Assembly (NCBI RefSeq): GCF_014633365.1 | Contig: NC_068341.1 | Span: forward strand, 22,302,339-22,366,338 | Reading direction: 5' to 3' | Source: Diospyros lotus | Lineage: Eukaryota; Streptophyta; Magnoliopsida; Ericales; Ebenaceae | DNA length: 64,000 nt | Part shown: positions 49,305-58,440 of the stretch, piece after piece | How positions within the stretch are numbered: position 1 is the first letter of the stretch | Layout: each line of letters opens with the position of its first letter | Translations under genes and position numbers: made by a program | The notes under the pieces: model-generated | Database searches by the model: none | Seen by the model: the letters and a program-made list of their open reading frames with translations, nothing else | What the model was told of the DNA's origin: nothing

Positions 49305-49316
49305 TGGTATCAGAGC
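49305..49316 (+). other. G1 primer binding site (initiator tRNA-Met type)
   Basis: TGGTATCAGAGC, an exact match, two bases after the LTR end CA. It sets the element direction as plus. Confidence 0.92.
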
Positions 49317-49334
49317 GGTTCATCAACCAATCAG

Positions 49335-49665
49335 ATGGCTAATCTTGAAGGTAACGGTAACAACTAGTCTCGTGACGGTGATCGAGGGCTGCCCACGGTT
49401 TGGAGAGCAATCGAAGAACAACGGGAAATACCTCGTACAATGGAGCAGCAATTAGAGTGAATTCGCAACCAATTGGGCGTTTTACAACGAGTTAAGGATA
49501 ATCGAAACCGGACTAATGGCGTAAGCAAGCCGGTTATGTTAAATCGAGAAGACCAGCCATTAATCCTATCCTCATTAATCCTAGAAGACCAATGATGGAT
49601 GATAGGGATGATGAGGATGATCTTGATCATATGATAGCCAACCCTAGTGGTAAAGGGGTTAGGAG
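49335..49665 (+). pseudogene. G1 gag start, remnant
   Basis: After the primer site the plus strand reads MANLEGNGNN, then a stop, then SRDGDRGLPTVWRAIEEQRE and further short pieces with stops, ending near an Asp-rich stretch (DRDDEDDLDH, about 49600-49630). The wording fits the N-terminus of plant gypsy gag, which often has repeated Gln/Glu-rich helices, but the domain core is missing. Confidence 0.5.
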
Positions 49666-49679
49666 GAATGCGCATCAAC

Positions 49680-50500
49680 ACAACTGTTGGGGAAACGATG
49701 AGTATAAACTAAAGAATGGTTTTTTGTTGAGTTTGGAGCTTGATCTCGAACATTATGTTGTCCCAGCAATCTCAACGTTTCAAACTCAGGTATGATTTAT
49801 GTTGTTAGCATGACAAAAACTCCAAGGTTATTGACTCATACTGGGGTATTTTCTAGTCTCGAGGGCTCAAGCATTGCTTCGCAATCCAAGGATGGCGGTG
49901 TTTCTTCTTATTGGCTTGCGACTGTAAAGGAGATGGAGGCCATGGTAACAAATCATTCTATAGTTTATTTAGGGTCTAGCATGACTGAATCGAAGGCTAT
50001 AGGAATATATTCACCCTTGCGATTGCAAAAGCAAAATGGTTAAATAGGTTTCTTTGTGGATAGGGGTGTTGGATCTCCCAGACTAACTAATTTGGGTATT
50101 GCAACTGCTTTCGATATTAATCTGAAATTAGATTCTAAAACTAAGAATGATGTAACTGTTGTTGCTATAGCTGATCAAGTGCTTGGATCAAAGGAAGATT
50201 CAAGCATCAATAATTTAAGTGATGGAGAGACTGCTGCTAGTCATGGAATAAACCAATATTCGAAACAATTTCACAAGAATGCTTCTCCAGGCAAGAAAAA
50301 TCTACGGATGAATTCAGAAGTTGTTAAGGAGTCAAAATCAAGAAAGCTGATGAGAGGAGAATAACTTATGATAAGATCTACTAGATTAGAGAAGCGCTCA
50401 AAATGGAAGGTTCAACGTCCTCAATCTAACAGTAATAATACAATAGAGGCAGAGGGCAACAAACATGGTGATGGTTGGACCCATGCCAATGAAGATAGAG
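49680..50500 (+). pseudogene. Unrecognised interior of G1, possible captured sequence
   Basis: Several open plus-strand pieces occur (49592-49795, 49792-50043, 50056-50364), such as VYLGSSMTESKAIGIYSP and DRGVGSPRLTNLGIATAF. None resembles gypsy capsid, protease, reverse transcriptase or integrase, yet they sit between gag and integrase remnants. They may be a captured host fragment or an unusual, decayed gag. I do not identify the source. Confidence 0.35.
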
Positions 50501-50520
50501 CTAAGAGGGGAATGAATATC

Positions 50521-50894
50521 TTTGCTTATGTTCCCTTGTAGAAAAGTTCAAGTAGTTTAAGAAGATGTCAAGGAAAAGTTGCACAAATAAGAAGTACAAG
50601 GTGACAACTGACAAGCATAAGAAGTACAAGATATTTGAGATTGGAGAAGAAGTTATGATATTTTTGAAAAATGAACGGATTCCCACAGGAAAGAAGAACA
50701 AGCTCAACCTAAAGAAATATGGACCTTACAAGATTCCAAAAAAGACTAATGATAATGCTTATGTTGTGGATTTGTCTAATCATATGGGTATTTCTAAACA
50801 TTCAATGTGGCTAATCTCTCTTTGTACTTGCCGAACGTGGATTGTCCTACCCAGATTAAAATTCGAGGTTAAATTTTATCTCAAGTGGAGGTAA
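50521..50894 (+). pseudogene. G1 integrase C-terminus
   Basis: The segment from about 50565 has [40 protein letters not shown] and [15 protein letters not shown]. This corresponds to the gypsy integrase tail ([40 protein letters not shown]). It is followed by a few residues and the polypurine tract. The catalytic core is absent. Confidence 0.8.
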
Positions 50895-50895
50895 A
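50883..50895 (+). other. G1 polypurine tract
   Basis: AAGTGGAGGTAAA immediately before the 3' LTR start TGATGC, the usual plus-strand primer position. Confidence 0.75.
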
Positions 50896-51361
50896 TGATG
50901 CAATCACCAATCAAGACCCAGCCCAAGGCTGACCTGACCAAATCGGAACAGTATCACTGGAATAGTAGTGTCAGAACAATATTTTAATACTTCTTAAGTT
51001 TTAGAATTCTACTTGATTTAGGATTCTAGTTCATGTTTGATTAGAGTTTTATTTTTATTAGGATTCTAGTTAAATTTTATTTAGAATTTATTTTTATTAG
51101 GATTTTAGTTGACTTTTACTTAGGATTTATTTCTATTAGGATTCTAGTTGACTTTTACTTAGAATTTATTTCTATTAGGATTCTAGTTGAATTTTATTTA
51201 CAAATATTAGATGGATTTGGATTAACCAAATACTATAAATATACTTAGAAGTTAAGGGTTGTAATCAAGTTTTTCTCAATCAAATTTTAGCAATCTTATT
51301 ATGCCAGGAAAAAATGAAGGGAAAAAAGTGAGAATTTTTTCTAAAAAATAAAAAAGTTTTG

Positions 51362-51590
51362 TCGCGAGGGTTGCGAACTAGCCATAAGTGCCAGCCTCGC
51401 GACAGCCTGCCCGCAAGGGCTAGCCTCACGGTAAGACTGGCCTCGAGGGCCAGCCTTGCGGCAGCTTGCCACGAGGGAATGCTAGCTGTGAGGCCAGCCT
51501 CGCTGCAATTTGCCGCGAGGCAGAGCTGACCGCAAGGGCCAGCCCCACGGCAGCCTGTCGCGAGCTCCCTCGCGGCATTTTCGTGGCAAT
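51362..51590 (+). repeat. Minisatellite 1 (GCCAGCCTCGCGGCAGCCTG type)
   Basis: About eight degenerate units of 26-30 bp built on GCCAGCCTCGCGGCAGCCTG with CGAGG/GCAAGGG spacers. It gives GC-rich open frames on the minus strand that have no domain. Confidence 0.7.
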
Positions 51591-51859
51591 CTCCCATTTT
51601 TTTTGTTGAATTTGACCCCATTCAGTAATCAACACATGTCAGCACTAGCTATCCTTGAGAATCGTGCCCTATAAATACCCAGTTACAGGACATTAATGAG
51701 GACTTCTAATTTCGGTAAAATTTAGACTTTTGAATGCATCTTTACTGTTTTGAGGAATAGTCATTGGGATCCGAGACTGATTTTGGCATCGGAGGGTCTT
51801 CACGGGGGAAGATTCCCGCGAGCCTTCTAACCAATTTTCTGAACATCAACAGGGCCAAA

Positions 51860-52290
51860 TCCTTGTGGCGAGACCTAGCGACGAAGGCAAAACCTTGCGG
51901 TAAAGGCAAAACCTTGTGGCGAAAGAGCTAGTGGCGAAGCCTTGTAGCAAAACCTTATGGCGAAAGAGCTAGTGGCGAAGCCTTGTTACAAAACCTTGTG
52001 GCGAAAGAGCTAGTGGCGAAGGCTTGTGGCAAAATCTTGTGGCGAAAGAGCTAGTGATGAAACCTTGTGGCGAAAGATCTAGTGGCGAAGTCTTGTGACG
52101 AAAGAGCTAGTGGCGAAGCCTTGTGGGAAAACCTTATGGCGCAAGAGCTAGTGGCGAAGCCTTGTTGGAAAACCTTATAGCGAAAGAGCTAGTGACGAAG
52201 GCTTGTGGCAAAACCTTGTGGCGAAAGAGTTAGTGGCGAAAGAGCTAGTGGCGAAGCTTTGTGGCAAAAGAGCTTGTGGCGAAATCCTTG
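51860..52290 (+). repeat. Minisatellite 2 (GGCGAAAGAGCTAGTGGCGA type)
   Basis: About ten units built from GGCGAAAGAGCTAGTGGCGA and a spacer like AGCCTTGTGGCAAAACCTTG; the full repeat is near 42 bp, with shorter variants. Units differ by scattered substitutions, so the array is old. Confidence 0.85.
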
Positions 52291-52769
52291 CGGCAAGCAT
52301 CCTAGCGGCAAACTCCCTTAAGGCAGCTTCTCTTACGACAACCTAACTTCATCCGACACCAAGATCGAGTGGACTTCACATCATAAATTTTAATTGTTAT
52401 ATTTTTTGCAGCAACAAAGCTATTTGGGTTTTCTTAGCAAAACAGTCTTATTTTTATATCTTCTTGAAAGCCAAGGTTCGGCCATTGAAGTTTATTCCTT
52501 CAAGGGTTTATTTTGGTGTGTTTTTTTACACATGCGTTACACGCTGCATTATATCCTTTGTGAGTTATCTTGATTTATATTACTGTTATATCTTATCTTT
52601 TCTTTTTATTAGATTTGTTTGTATTTAAGATTGTAATCTAGTTCTACAAAGTAGGAATCTAATCTGTAAAATCTAAGAAGAATTCTTAGGATCCATTGTG
52701 TATATATTTATGGCATTCATAAGGGAATAAAATAAGGTGGATTATTCTTCCAAAAAGAGGATTTCTGCA

Positions 52770-52781
52770 TAGTATTAGAGC
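52770..52781 (+). other. C3 primer binding site
   Basis: TAGTATTAGAGC, two bases off TGGTATCAGAGC, directly after the 5' LTR. It is the initiator tRNA-Met class with decay. Confidence 0.75.
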
Positions 52782-52997
52782 CTGCTCTTCGATCCTAAAG
52801 CAGCCTCTATTCTTCCGTCCACACCTTGCTTCATTAATTAGTTTTATTTGTTTCTTTCGTCTACACCTTGTTTCATTAATAGCAGATACTCAGCCTAATC
52901 CCACTCTAACCGAGGCTTCTGCCACAAGTTCTCTAATCAATCTGCCTGTTTCGCCTTTGAGTTATGCGACAAATTTTTCCAGCAACTCAATTGTAAG

Positions 52998-53775
52998 TTG
53001 AATGAGAGTAACTTTAGGGAATGGTTCCCGTCAATTATGCTGGTTATTAAGGGAAAATGCAAGGTTGGTTACTTAATAAGCTCTACTTCTTCTCCACCGA
53101 GCACAATAGCCACATGTGGTACTTGGGAAGTCGAGAATTCCACCATAATGGCCTGGCTGATCAATTCGATGGAGCTTAGAATAGGAAGAACTTACCTATT
53201 TTATAAACCGTAAATGAGATATGGGATTTGGTCCAAGACATGTACTCAGATTTTGAGAACTCATCTCAATGCTTTGAGATCAAATCTGCCATTAGGACCA
53301 CACGACAAGATAATCTAAATATTACTAATTACTTTAATGTTTTGGTTGAACTTTAGCATGAGATGGATCTATTTTACACCAATAATTGGGAATGTTTTGT
53401 GGATAGTACAAAATATAGTAAGATGAGTGAGAATGATCTGATGTTTGATTTCCTACATGGCCTTAACCATGATTTGGATGAAGTAAGAGGCAGAATCTTG
53501 GGTACAAAACCTTTGCCTTCACTTCAAGAAGTTTTTGCTGAGGTTCGGATGGAGTAAAGCCAAAGAAAGGTAATGCTAAATCAGCAAAGTGAGTCCCCTT
53601 TAACTCACCAAAATTCTACTTTAGCAAGTTTTAAACAAAAAGAGAGTCAACCAAGGAATCTAGGACGGGATAAGCAGTGGTGTGACCACTATAAAATGCC
53701 ATATCATACCAAATAAACATGTTGAAAAATTCATGGGAAACCGGCTAACTAGAAGCCAAGAGGAAAAAATGAGAG
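52998..53775 (+). pseudogene. gag: C3 gag, broken
   Basis: It reads MNESNFREWFPSIMLVIKGK and TIMAWLINSMELRIGRTYLF, close to the C1 gag. A stop or frameshift at about 53213 ends the frame. The middle survives out of frame, and 53363-53557 gives MFDFLHGLNHDLDEVRGRI. The zinc knuckle near 53680-53720 is WCDHYKMPYHTK followed by a stop and TC: the second Cys has become Tyr and a stop sits inside the motif. The region 52860-52997 upstream has the usual Pro/Ser-rich leader with no clear start. Confidence 0.85.
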
Positions 53776-53779
53776 TGGA

Positions 53780-54900
53780 ATGACTGCCTACATAGTTGAT
53801 GCACCAAAGCAAGCAGGAAGTAGTACCAGCCTTAACCTATTAGAGGAGCAGATTCAGACTTTGTATAAGCTGTTGAATCAAGGTATATCCTTTCTAAGTT
53901 CTCATATGGCAGCTACTACTTTACAAGGTAATCCCCATTACTCTTTAAATTCTAGCAAACTCTCTAAGAATACATGGATAGTAGATACGGGTGCTTCCAA
54001 CCATATGGCATGTTCAGCTTGTTCAATGACAGAATACACCCCTTGTGACAACTCTATAAACATTTCAATGGCTGATGGTACCACCTCTCCAGCCAAAGGA
54101 CATGGAACAATTTGTATTTCTGATTTAAAACTTAAATCAGTTTTACATGTTCCTGGTTTAGGATGTAGTTTATTGTCAGTCCATAAGATTACTTAAGATA
54201 TGAATTGCTGTGTGACCTTTTATTCATATTGCTTATTTCAGGACCAAGTATCGGGGAGAACGATTGGCAATGCTAAAGCTAAGGATGGGTTTTATTATAT
54301 GACAAAGGATAGGATTTTTTCTTCTACAAATAAGGCTGTTTTAATAGCCACAATTGATGCCAAGATTTTGTTGTGGTATAATCGTTTAGGTCATCCAAGT
54401 TTTTCTTATCTTAAATTCTTGTATCCACATTTTTTCATCAATAAAAATCAAACTTCTCATGTGAACAGTGTACCATTGCCAAACAGTCTCGTTCTTCTCA
54501 TCCAATTCAATCCTATAAGCCATCTAAATCATTCCATTTAGTTCATAGTGATATTTGGGGACCATCTAAAACTCCTAATATTTTTGGTTCTAAATGGTTT
54601 ATAACCTTTATTGATGATCATTCTAGGGCATGTTAGGTGTACCTTATGAGGGAAAAATTTGAACCTTGTAACATTTTAAAGAAATTTCACAAACTCATCT
54701 TAAATATGTTTCAAACTTCCATCTAAATTCTTCGTACTGATAATGCTCGAGAATATTTCTCTCATAACTTTACCAATTATCTATTCGAACATGGCATTCT
54801 ACATCAATGCTCTTGTCCATACGCACCACAGTAAAATGGTGTGGCAGAAAGAAAAAATCGCCATATTCTATAAATGGCTCGCGTTATGATGTTCACCACC
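53780..54900 (+). pseudogene. C3 protease and integrase, broken
   Basis: The ORF 53780-54196 contains the intact protease motif WIVDTGASNHMACS (about 53970-54010) and ends LHVPGLGCSLLSVHKIT before a stop. The next frame has LLWYNRLGHPSFSYLKFL (zinc-binding His) and then shifts. The integrase core continues in other frames: LRTDNAREYF-like words at about 54730, and PQ-stop-NGVAERKNRH at about 54825-54865, where the catalytic Glu is kept but a CAA codon has become TAA. Further frameshifts follow. Integration is excluded. Confidence 0.82.
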
Positions 54901-55485
54901 CATGTCCCACATTTCTATTAGGGGGACGCAGTCCTTACAGCTACATATTTGATCAATAGACTTCTCTCAAAGACCCTAAAATTTCAGACCCCTCTTGCTG
55001 TCCTTTGTTTTCTCTACCCAATTGGTAGCCACTTAGATTCTCTTCCTCCAAAAATTTTTGGTTACACTGTGTATGTTCACAATAATCAGCTTAACCATAC
55101 AAAGTTGGACCCTAAGACCCTTAAATGAATCTTTATTGGGTACTCTCCCTCTCAAAAAGGTTACAAATGCTATAACCCTCTCAAAAGACAAGTCTTGGTC
55201 TCCATAGATTTCACATTATATGAAAACCAATCATTTTACCCTTCACCAGTTTCTCCATCCCTCTCGGATCCTACTCCTATTTCCTTTCCTTGATGCTCAT
55301 CTGCCCTTATGCTCTCAAGGGGGATAATTTATAGCCTCTTTACCTGTTAGGCCTTCAAGTTCTGATAGCATAAAGGCAGATCCTTCAAGCTCTTCTCCTA
55401 TTTCTCCTAATCCATCTTCTCAGCCAAAAACTACAGTTGAACCTCATGTTCCAACTCCATATTTAGTTGCTAAAAATCCTATACA

Positions 55486-56540
55486 TTGTGTTCTAGATGT
55501 TCAAAGGTCCATCCTGAGGGACAACAAAATCAATCATCACTTCTAGATGCTGGTGTATTAGAAAACAACACTAAGAATGAGTCTATCAGCAGTGATAATT
55601 TGGATTGGGCTATGCCTATTGCTCTAAGGAAAGGGGTAAGATCTTGTGTCAAGTATCCTCTATCTAATCACTTGACTTATGCTAAGTTATCCCTGCAGTA
55701 CAAGGGATTTGTTGCAAGTATTGACAACATTGTCGGTCTAAGGAATATTCAAGAGGCTATGAGTGATCCTAAGTGGAAAGTTGCAGCTATGGAGGAGATG
55801 AGTGCCTTGGTGAAAAATAACACATGCGAGATTGTTAAACTACCTTCAAACAAAAGGGTGGTTGGTTATAGATGCGTTTTCAAAATAAAGCATAATGCAG
55901 ATGAAAGTGTTGAAAGATACAAGGCAAGATTGGTTGCACAAGGGTATACTCAAACATATGTGATTAACTATGAGGAGACTTTTGCTCCTGTGGTCAAACT
56001 CAACTCAATTCGGGTATTAATTTCTCTTTATGTTAATCTTGATTGGCCTTTACTTCAATTTGATATTAAAAATGCTTTTTTGAATGGTTACTTGGATGAG
56101 GAGATATATATGAGAATATCCCTAGGATTTGAATAGGAAATTGACAGTGGAAATGTGTGCAAATTAAAGAAATCACTATATTGATTAAAGTAGTCTCCAA
56201 GGGTTTGGTTCAAGGAATTTAGCATGACTCTCAATTGTTTGGGATATAAGCAAGAGCAAGCTGACCATACCTTGTTTATAAAGTCTACAGTAGAAGGTAA
56301 AATTGTTATATTAATTGTTTATATTGATGACATTATTGTGACAGGTGATAACTTACAGGAAATTAAAAATTTGAAGAAGCAATTAAGAACTGAATTTGAA
56401 GTGAAAGACCTAGGAGTCATGAGATACTTCCTGTGAATGGAGGTGGCTCGGAGTAAAGAAGGGCTATTCATCTCTCAAAGAAAGCACACACTTGATTTGT
56501 TAAAGGAAACTGGGATGTTAGTATGCAGACTGGTTAGTAC
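55486..56540 (+). pseudogene. C3 reverse transcriptase, broken
   Basis: The ORF 55486-56136 has LDWAMPIALRKGVRSCVKYP, CEIVKLPSNKRVVGYRCVF and LLQFDIKNAFLNGYLDEEIYM, ending at a stop after GFE. Beyond it the same frame has three more stops around CKLKKSLY, where the LYGLKQSPRAWF segment should be. From 56224 the frame is open again through the catalytic YIDDIIVTGDN (about 56318-56350) until a stop at RYFL. Codons lost to stops are mostly Trp, Gly or Gln in C1, so decay by substitution is likely. Confidence 0.88.
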
Positions 56541-56560
56541 TTCTCTAGAAAAGGGTTGAA

Positions 56561-58059
56561 ATGTCAAAGAAAAAGAAGACACTCCTCTTGAAAAAAGAAA
56601 GGTACCAAAGGTTGGTTGGTAGACTAATATATTTATCACTTACAAGGCCAGATATAGCCTATGCAGTAAGTGTCATAAGTCAATACATGCATTCCCCTAC
56701 TCAAAAACATATGAATGCAATGTTCTATGTTTTAAGATACCTCAAGGCAACAACTGGGAAAGGGCTGATGTTCAGGAAAACTAATGAAAGAAGAATTGAA
56801 TATTTTGTGGATGCGGATTGGGCTGCTTCACGTGAGGATAACATGTCAACTTTAGGTTATTGTACCAAGTTATGGGGCAATGTGGTTACGAGCAAAAAGC
56901 AATCCATAGTGGCTCGAAGCAGTGCTGAGGCAGAATTTCGTGCTATTGCTCAAGAGATATGTGAAGTTATTTGGCTCAAAAGGATGATGGAAGACTTGGG
57001 GATATCCTTGTCTCAACCAACCAGTGTTCTAAAAGGCGGTAGGCACTAGTCGGACGCCTGACCGGGGCTTAGCGCCTAAGCGGAACCTAGAAAAATTGTT
57101 ATTTTCAACACATAAACCTGCATTATTTTATAACATTTGTTATTTTCTTACATTATTTTGTATTTTTATCTAATAATAAATCACACACAAATTAAATTAT
57201 ATATTAATAATAATTTAACTCATAAAATATACTTTCTAAATTTTTTTTCCCACAAATTTCCTAATTTTTTTACCATTGCTTTGGTTTATTTGGTGTTTGG
57301 TCTCTCTCTCTCTCTCTCTCTCTCTCCCCCCCTCCTAAATCTCTCGTCTCCCAAACGAGTTCCATTTTCTCTGCTCCTTCTGTTCAATAACTACTACTAC
57401 AAGAGGTAAAGAGCCGTCGCCTCCTCTTCCGCTTCTAGGAGCAGCGAAGCGACAGTTATGGCGTGTTCAGTTCTTGAGCTTCAGAGACGAGGGCACTTCA
57501 TCCACCATCTCTACACGCATGGCTCTTATAAATCACAGCGGCCAGGCCGCGCACAACCCAGGTAGGTAGGCACATTTGTCCACCATCTCTACACGAACGA
57601 CTTACAAATTGCAGCGGCCAGGCTACGTGTGACCCAGGTAGGTCGATGGCCCATGTCGCGCCCGACCCAGGGGACTAGGGGCCGCCTAGGCGCTGATCGG
57701 GCTGGATTAATCGGCCCAGCGCCTAGGGTGCCGGTTAGGCCTTATTCGCGGCGGCCATGAGCTGTCTAGCGCCTAGGCAGCCGCCTTGGCAGCATTTTAG
57801 AGCACTGCAACCAACAGAAGTTTATAGTGATAGCAAGTCTACTATCAGTATTGTAAAAAATTCGGTTCAACATGACCCAATGAAACATGTAAGAATTTAC
57901 AGGAATTTTATAAAGAGGGAAATTGAAGAAGGAGCAATCAACTTATCCTGCATTCCAACTACTAATCAAATGATTGATATTTTCACAAAAACTGTTGCAA
58001 GGCCAAGGTTCGAGTTACTAATTGGCAAGCTGGGTACTTGTATCTATTTCTCAGGTTGA
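56561..58059 (+). pseudogene. C3 RNase H, split by a hAT insertion
   Basis: The first part (56561-57021) reads YQRLVGRLIYLSLTRPDIAY, FVDADWAASREDNMSTLGYC and ARSSAEAEFRAIAQEICEV, up to the hAT target site. After the 786-bp hAT (57022-57807) and one target-site copy the frame resumes at VYSDSKSTISIVKNSVQHD and ends KTVARPRFELLIGKLG. All catalytic acidic residues expected for a copia RNase H (Asp, Glu, Asp) are present by eye, though the final one is not certain. The protein is cut in two by the insertion. Confidence 0.9.
57022..57807. mobile_element. Non-autonomous hAT element, 786 bp, in C3 RNase H
   Basis: The ends are inverted: CAGTGTTCTAAAAGGCGG at the left and, reverse-complemented, CAGTGCTCTAAAATGCTGCC at the right. 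It is flanked by a perfect 8-bp duplication CAACCAAC (57014-57021 and 57808-57815), the length expected for hAT. GCGCCTAGGC-rich words near both ends form further subterminal inverted repeats. The interior has a (TC)n tract (57301-57326) and no transposase. Its family is the common plant CAGTGTTCTAAAA class. Confidence 0.92.
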
Positions 58060-58066
58060 GGGGGAG

Positions 58067-58440
58067 TCTTGGGAGCTAATGGGAGGCCGAGTTATTGAGC
58101 TGATGGAGGGCCGAGCTGCTGAGATGATGGGGGGCCGAGCTGCTGAGTTAATGGCCGATCTGATGGAGGGCTGAGTTGTCGAGCTATTAAGCTCGTTATC
58201 GGGTGATTTATTATATGTGATTTATCTTGATCTATATTGCTATTATATCTTATTTTTCTTTTTTATTAGATTTGTTTGTATATAAGATTGTTGTAATCTA
58301 GTCCTACAAAGTAGGAATCTAATCTCTAAATTCTAGTAAAATTCTTAGGAGAATTCTTAGGATCCATTGTGTATATATTTGTAGCATTCTCAAGAGAATA
58401 AAATACGATAGATTATTCTTCCAAAAAGAGGATTTCTGCA
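58067..58440 (+). repeat. C3 3' LTR
   Basis: It begins TCTTGGGAGC (TG mutated to TC) after the polypurine tract GTTGAGGGGGAG and ends GGATTTCTGCA. It contains a short tandem array of GGAGGGCCGAG-type units of about 28 bp (58090-58180). Confidence 0.88.

Larger units (their letters stand above)
51294..52409 (+). mobile_element. Insertion in the G1 3' LTR with two minisatellites
   Basis: It is flanked by AGCAA (51289-51293 and 52410-52414), a possible 5-bp target duplication, though its ends (TCTTATTATG and TTTTTTGC) are not TG..CA. Its contents include a TATAAATAC-like box at 51671, a GATTTTGGCATCGGAGGG stretch (51780-51800) typical of gypsy LTR 3' parts, a GC-rich minisatellite and a GGCGAAAGAGCTAG minisatellite. 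A truncated solo LTR is the best guess. Confidence 0.6.
48782..52548 (+). mobile_element. Deleted Ty3/gypsy element G1, nested in the C3 5' LTR
   Basis: A 521-bp 5' LTR (48782-49302, TGATGCAGTCACC..TTGCGTCA) matches a 3' LTR that starts TGATGCAATCACC at 50896 and ends ACGCTGCA at 52548, enlarged by an insertion. A primer site, a gag-start-like segment, an integrase-end segment and a polypurine tract are present, but reverse transcriptase, RNase H and most of integrase and gag are missing. Flanks are TTATC (48776-48780) and TTATA (52549-52553), an imperfect duplication. The interior 49680-50500 does not look like gypsy pol. Confidence 0.85.
50896..52548 (+). repeat. G1 3' LTR, enlarged by an insertion
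   Basis: Its first 398 bp and last 139 bp match the 5' LTR. Between them, from 51294 to 52409, is foreign sequence flanked by AGCAA on both sides. Confidence 0.85.
48695..52769 (+). repeat. C3 5' LTR, split by G1
   Basis: The LTR parts are 48695-48781 and about 52549-52769. The right half starts near TTATCTTGATTTATATTAC and ends GGATTTCTGCA, matching the 3' LTR. The left part has two copies of a GAGGCCGAG..GCTGAG unit of about 28 bp where the 3' LTR has at least four. Confidence 0.85.
48695..58440 (+). mobile_element. Ty1/copia element C3, inactive, with nested G1 and hAT
   Basis: The 5' LTR begins TGTTGGGAG at 48695, is split by G1 (48782-52548) and ends at 52769. The 3' LTR is 58067-58440. 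Flanks are AATTT (48690-48694) and CATTT (58441-58445), one mismatch; copy A has AATTT once at 27900-27904. Plus-strand order is gag, protease, integrase, reverse transcriptase, RNase H. Without G1 and the hAT the element is about 5.2 kb. The gag and pol are close to C1 but carry many more in-frame stops. Orientation is opposite to C1 and C2. Confidence 0.93.

Noticed and set aside
49305..49316. TGGTATCAGAGC as part of a tRNA gene
   Set aside because: It is only the 12-base primer site next to an LTR end; no cloverleaf surrounds it here or at 44014, 36108 or 52770.
51280..51635. Minus-strand ORFs rich in Ala, Gly and Arg
   Set aside because: They come from the GC-rich minisatellite and cross the end of an LTR insertion.
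51860..52290. CRISPR-like regularly spaced repeats
   Set aside because: Units are contiguous and degenerate with repeated spacers, a plant minisatellite rather than a CRISPR array.
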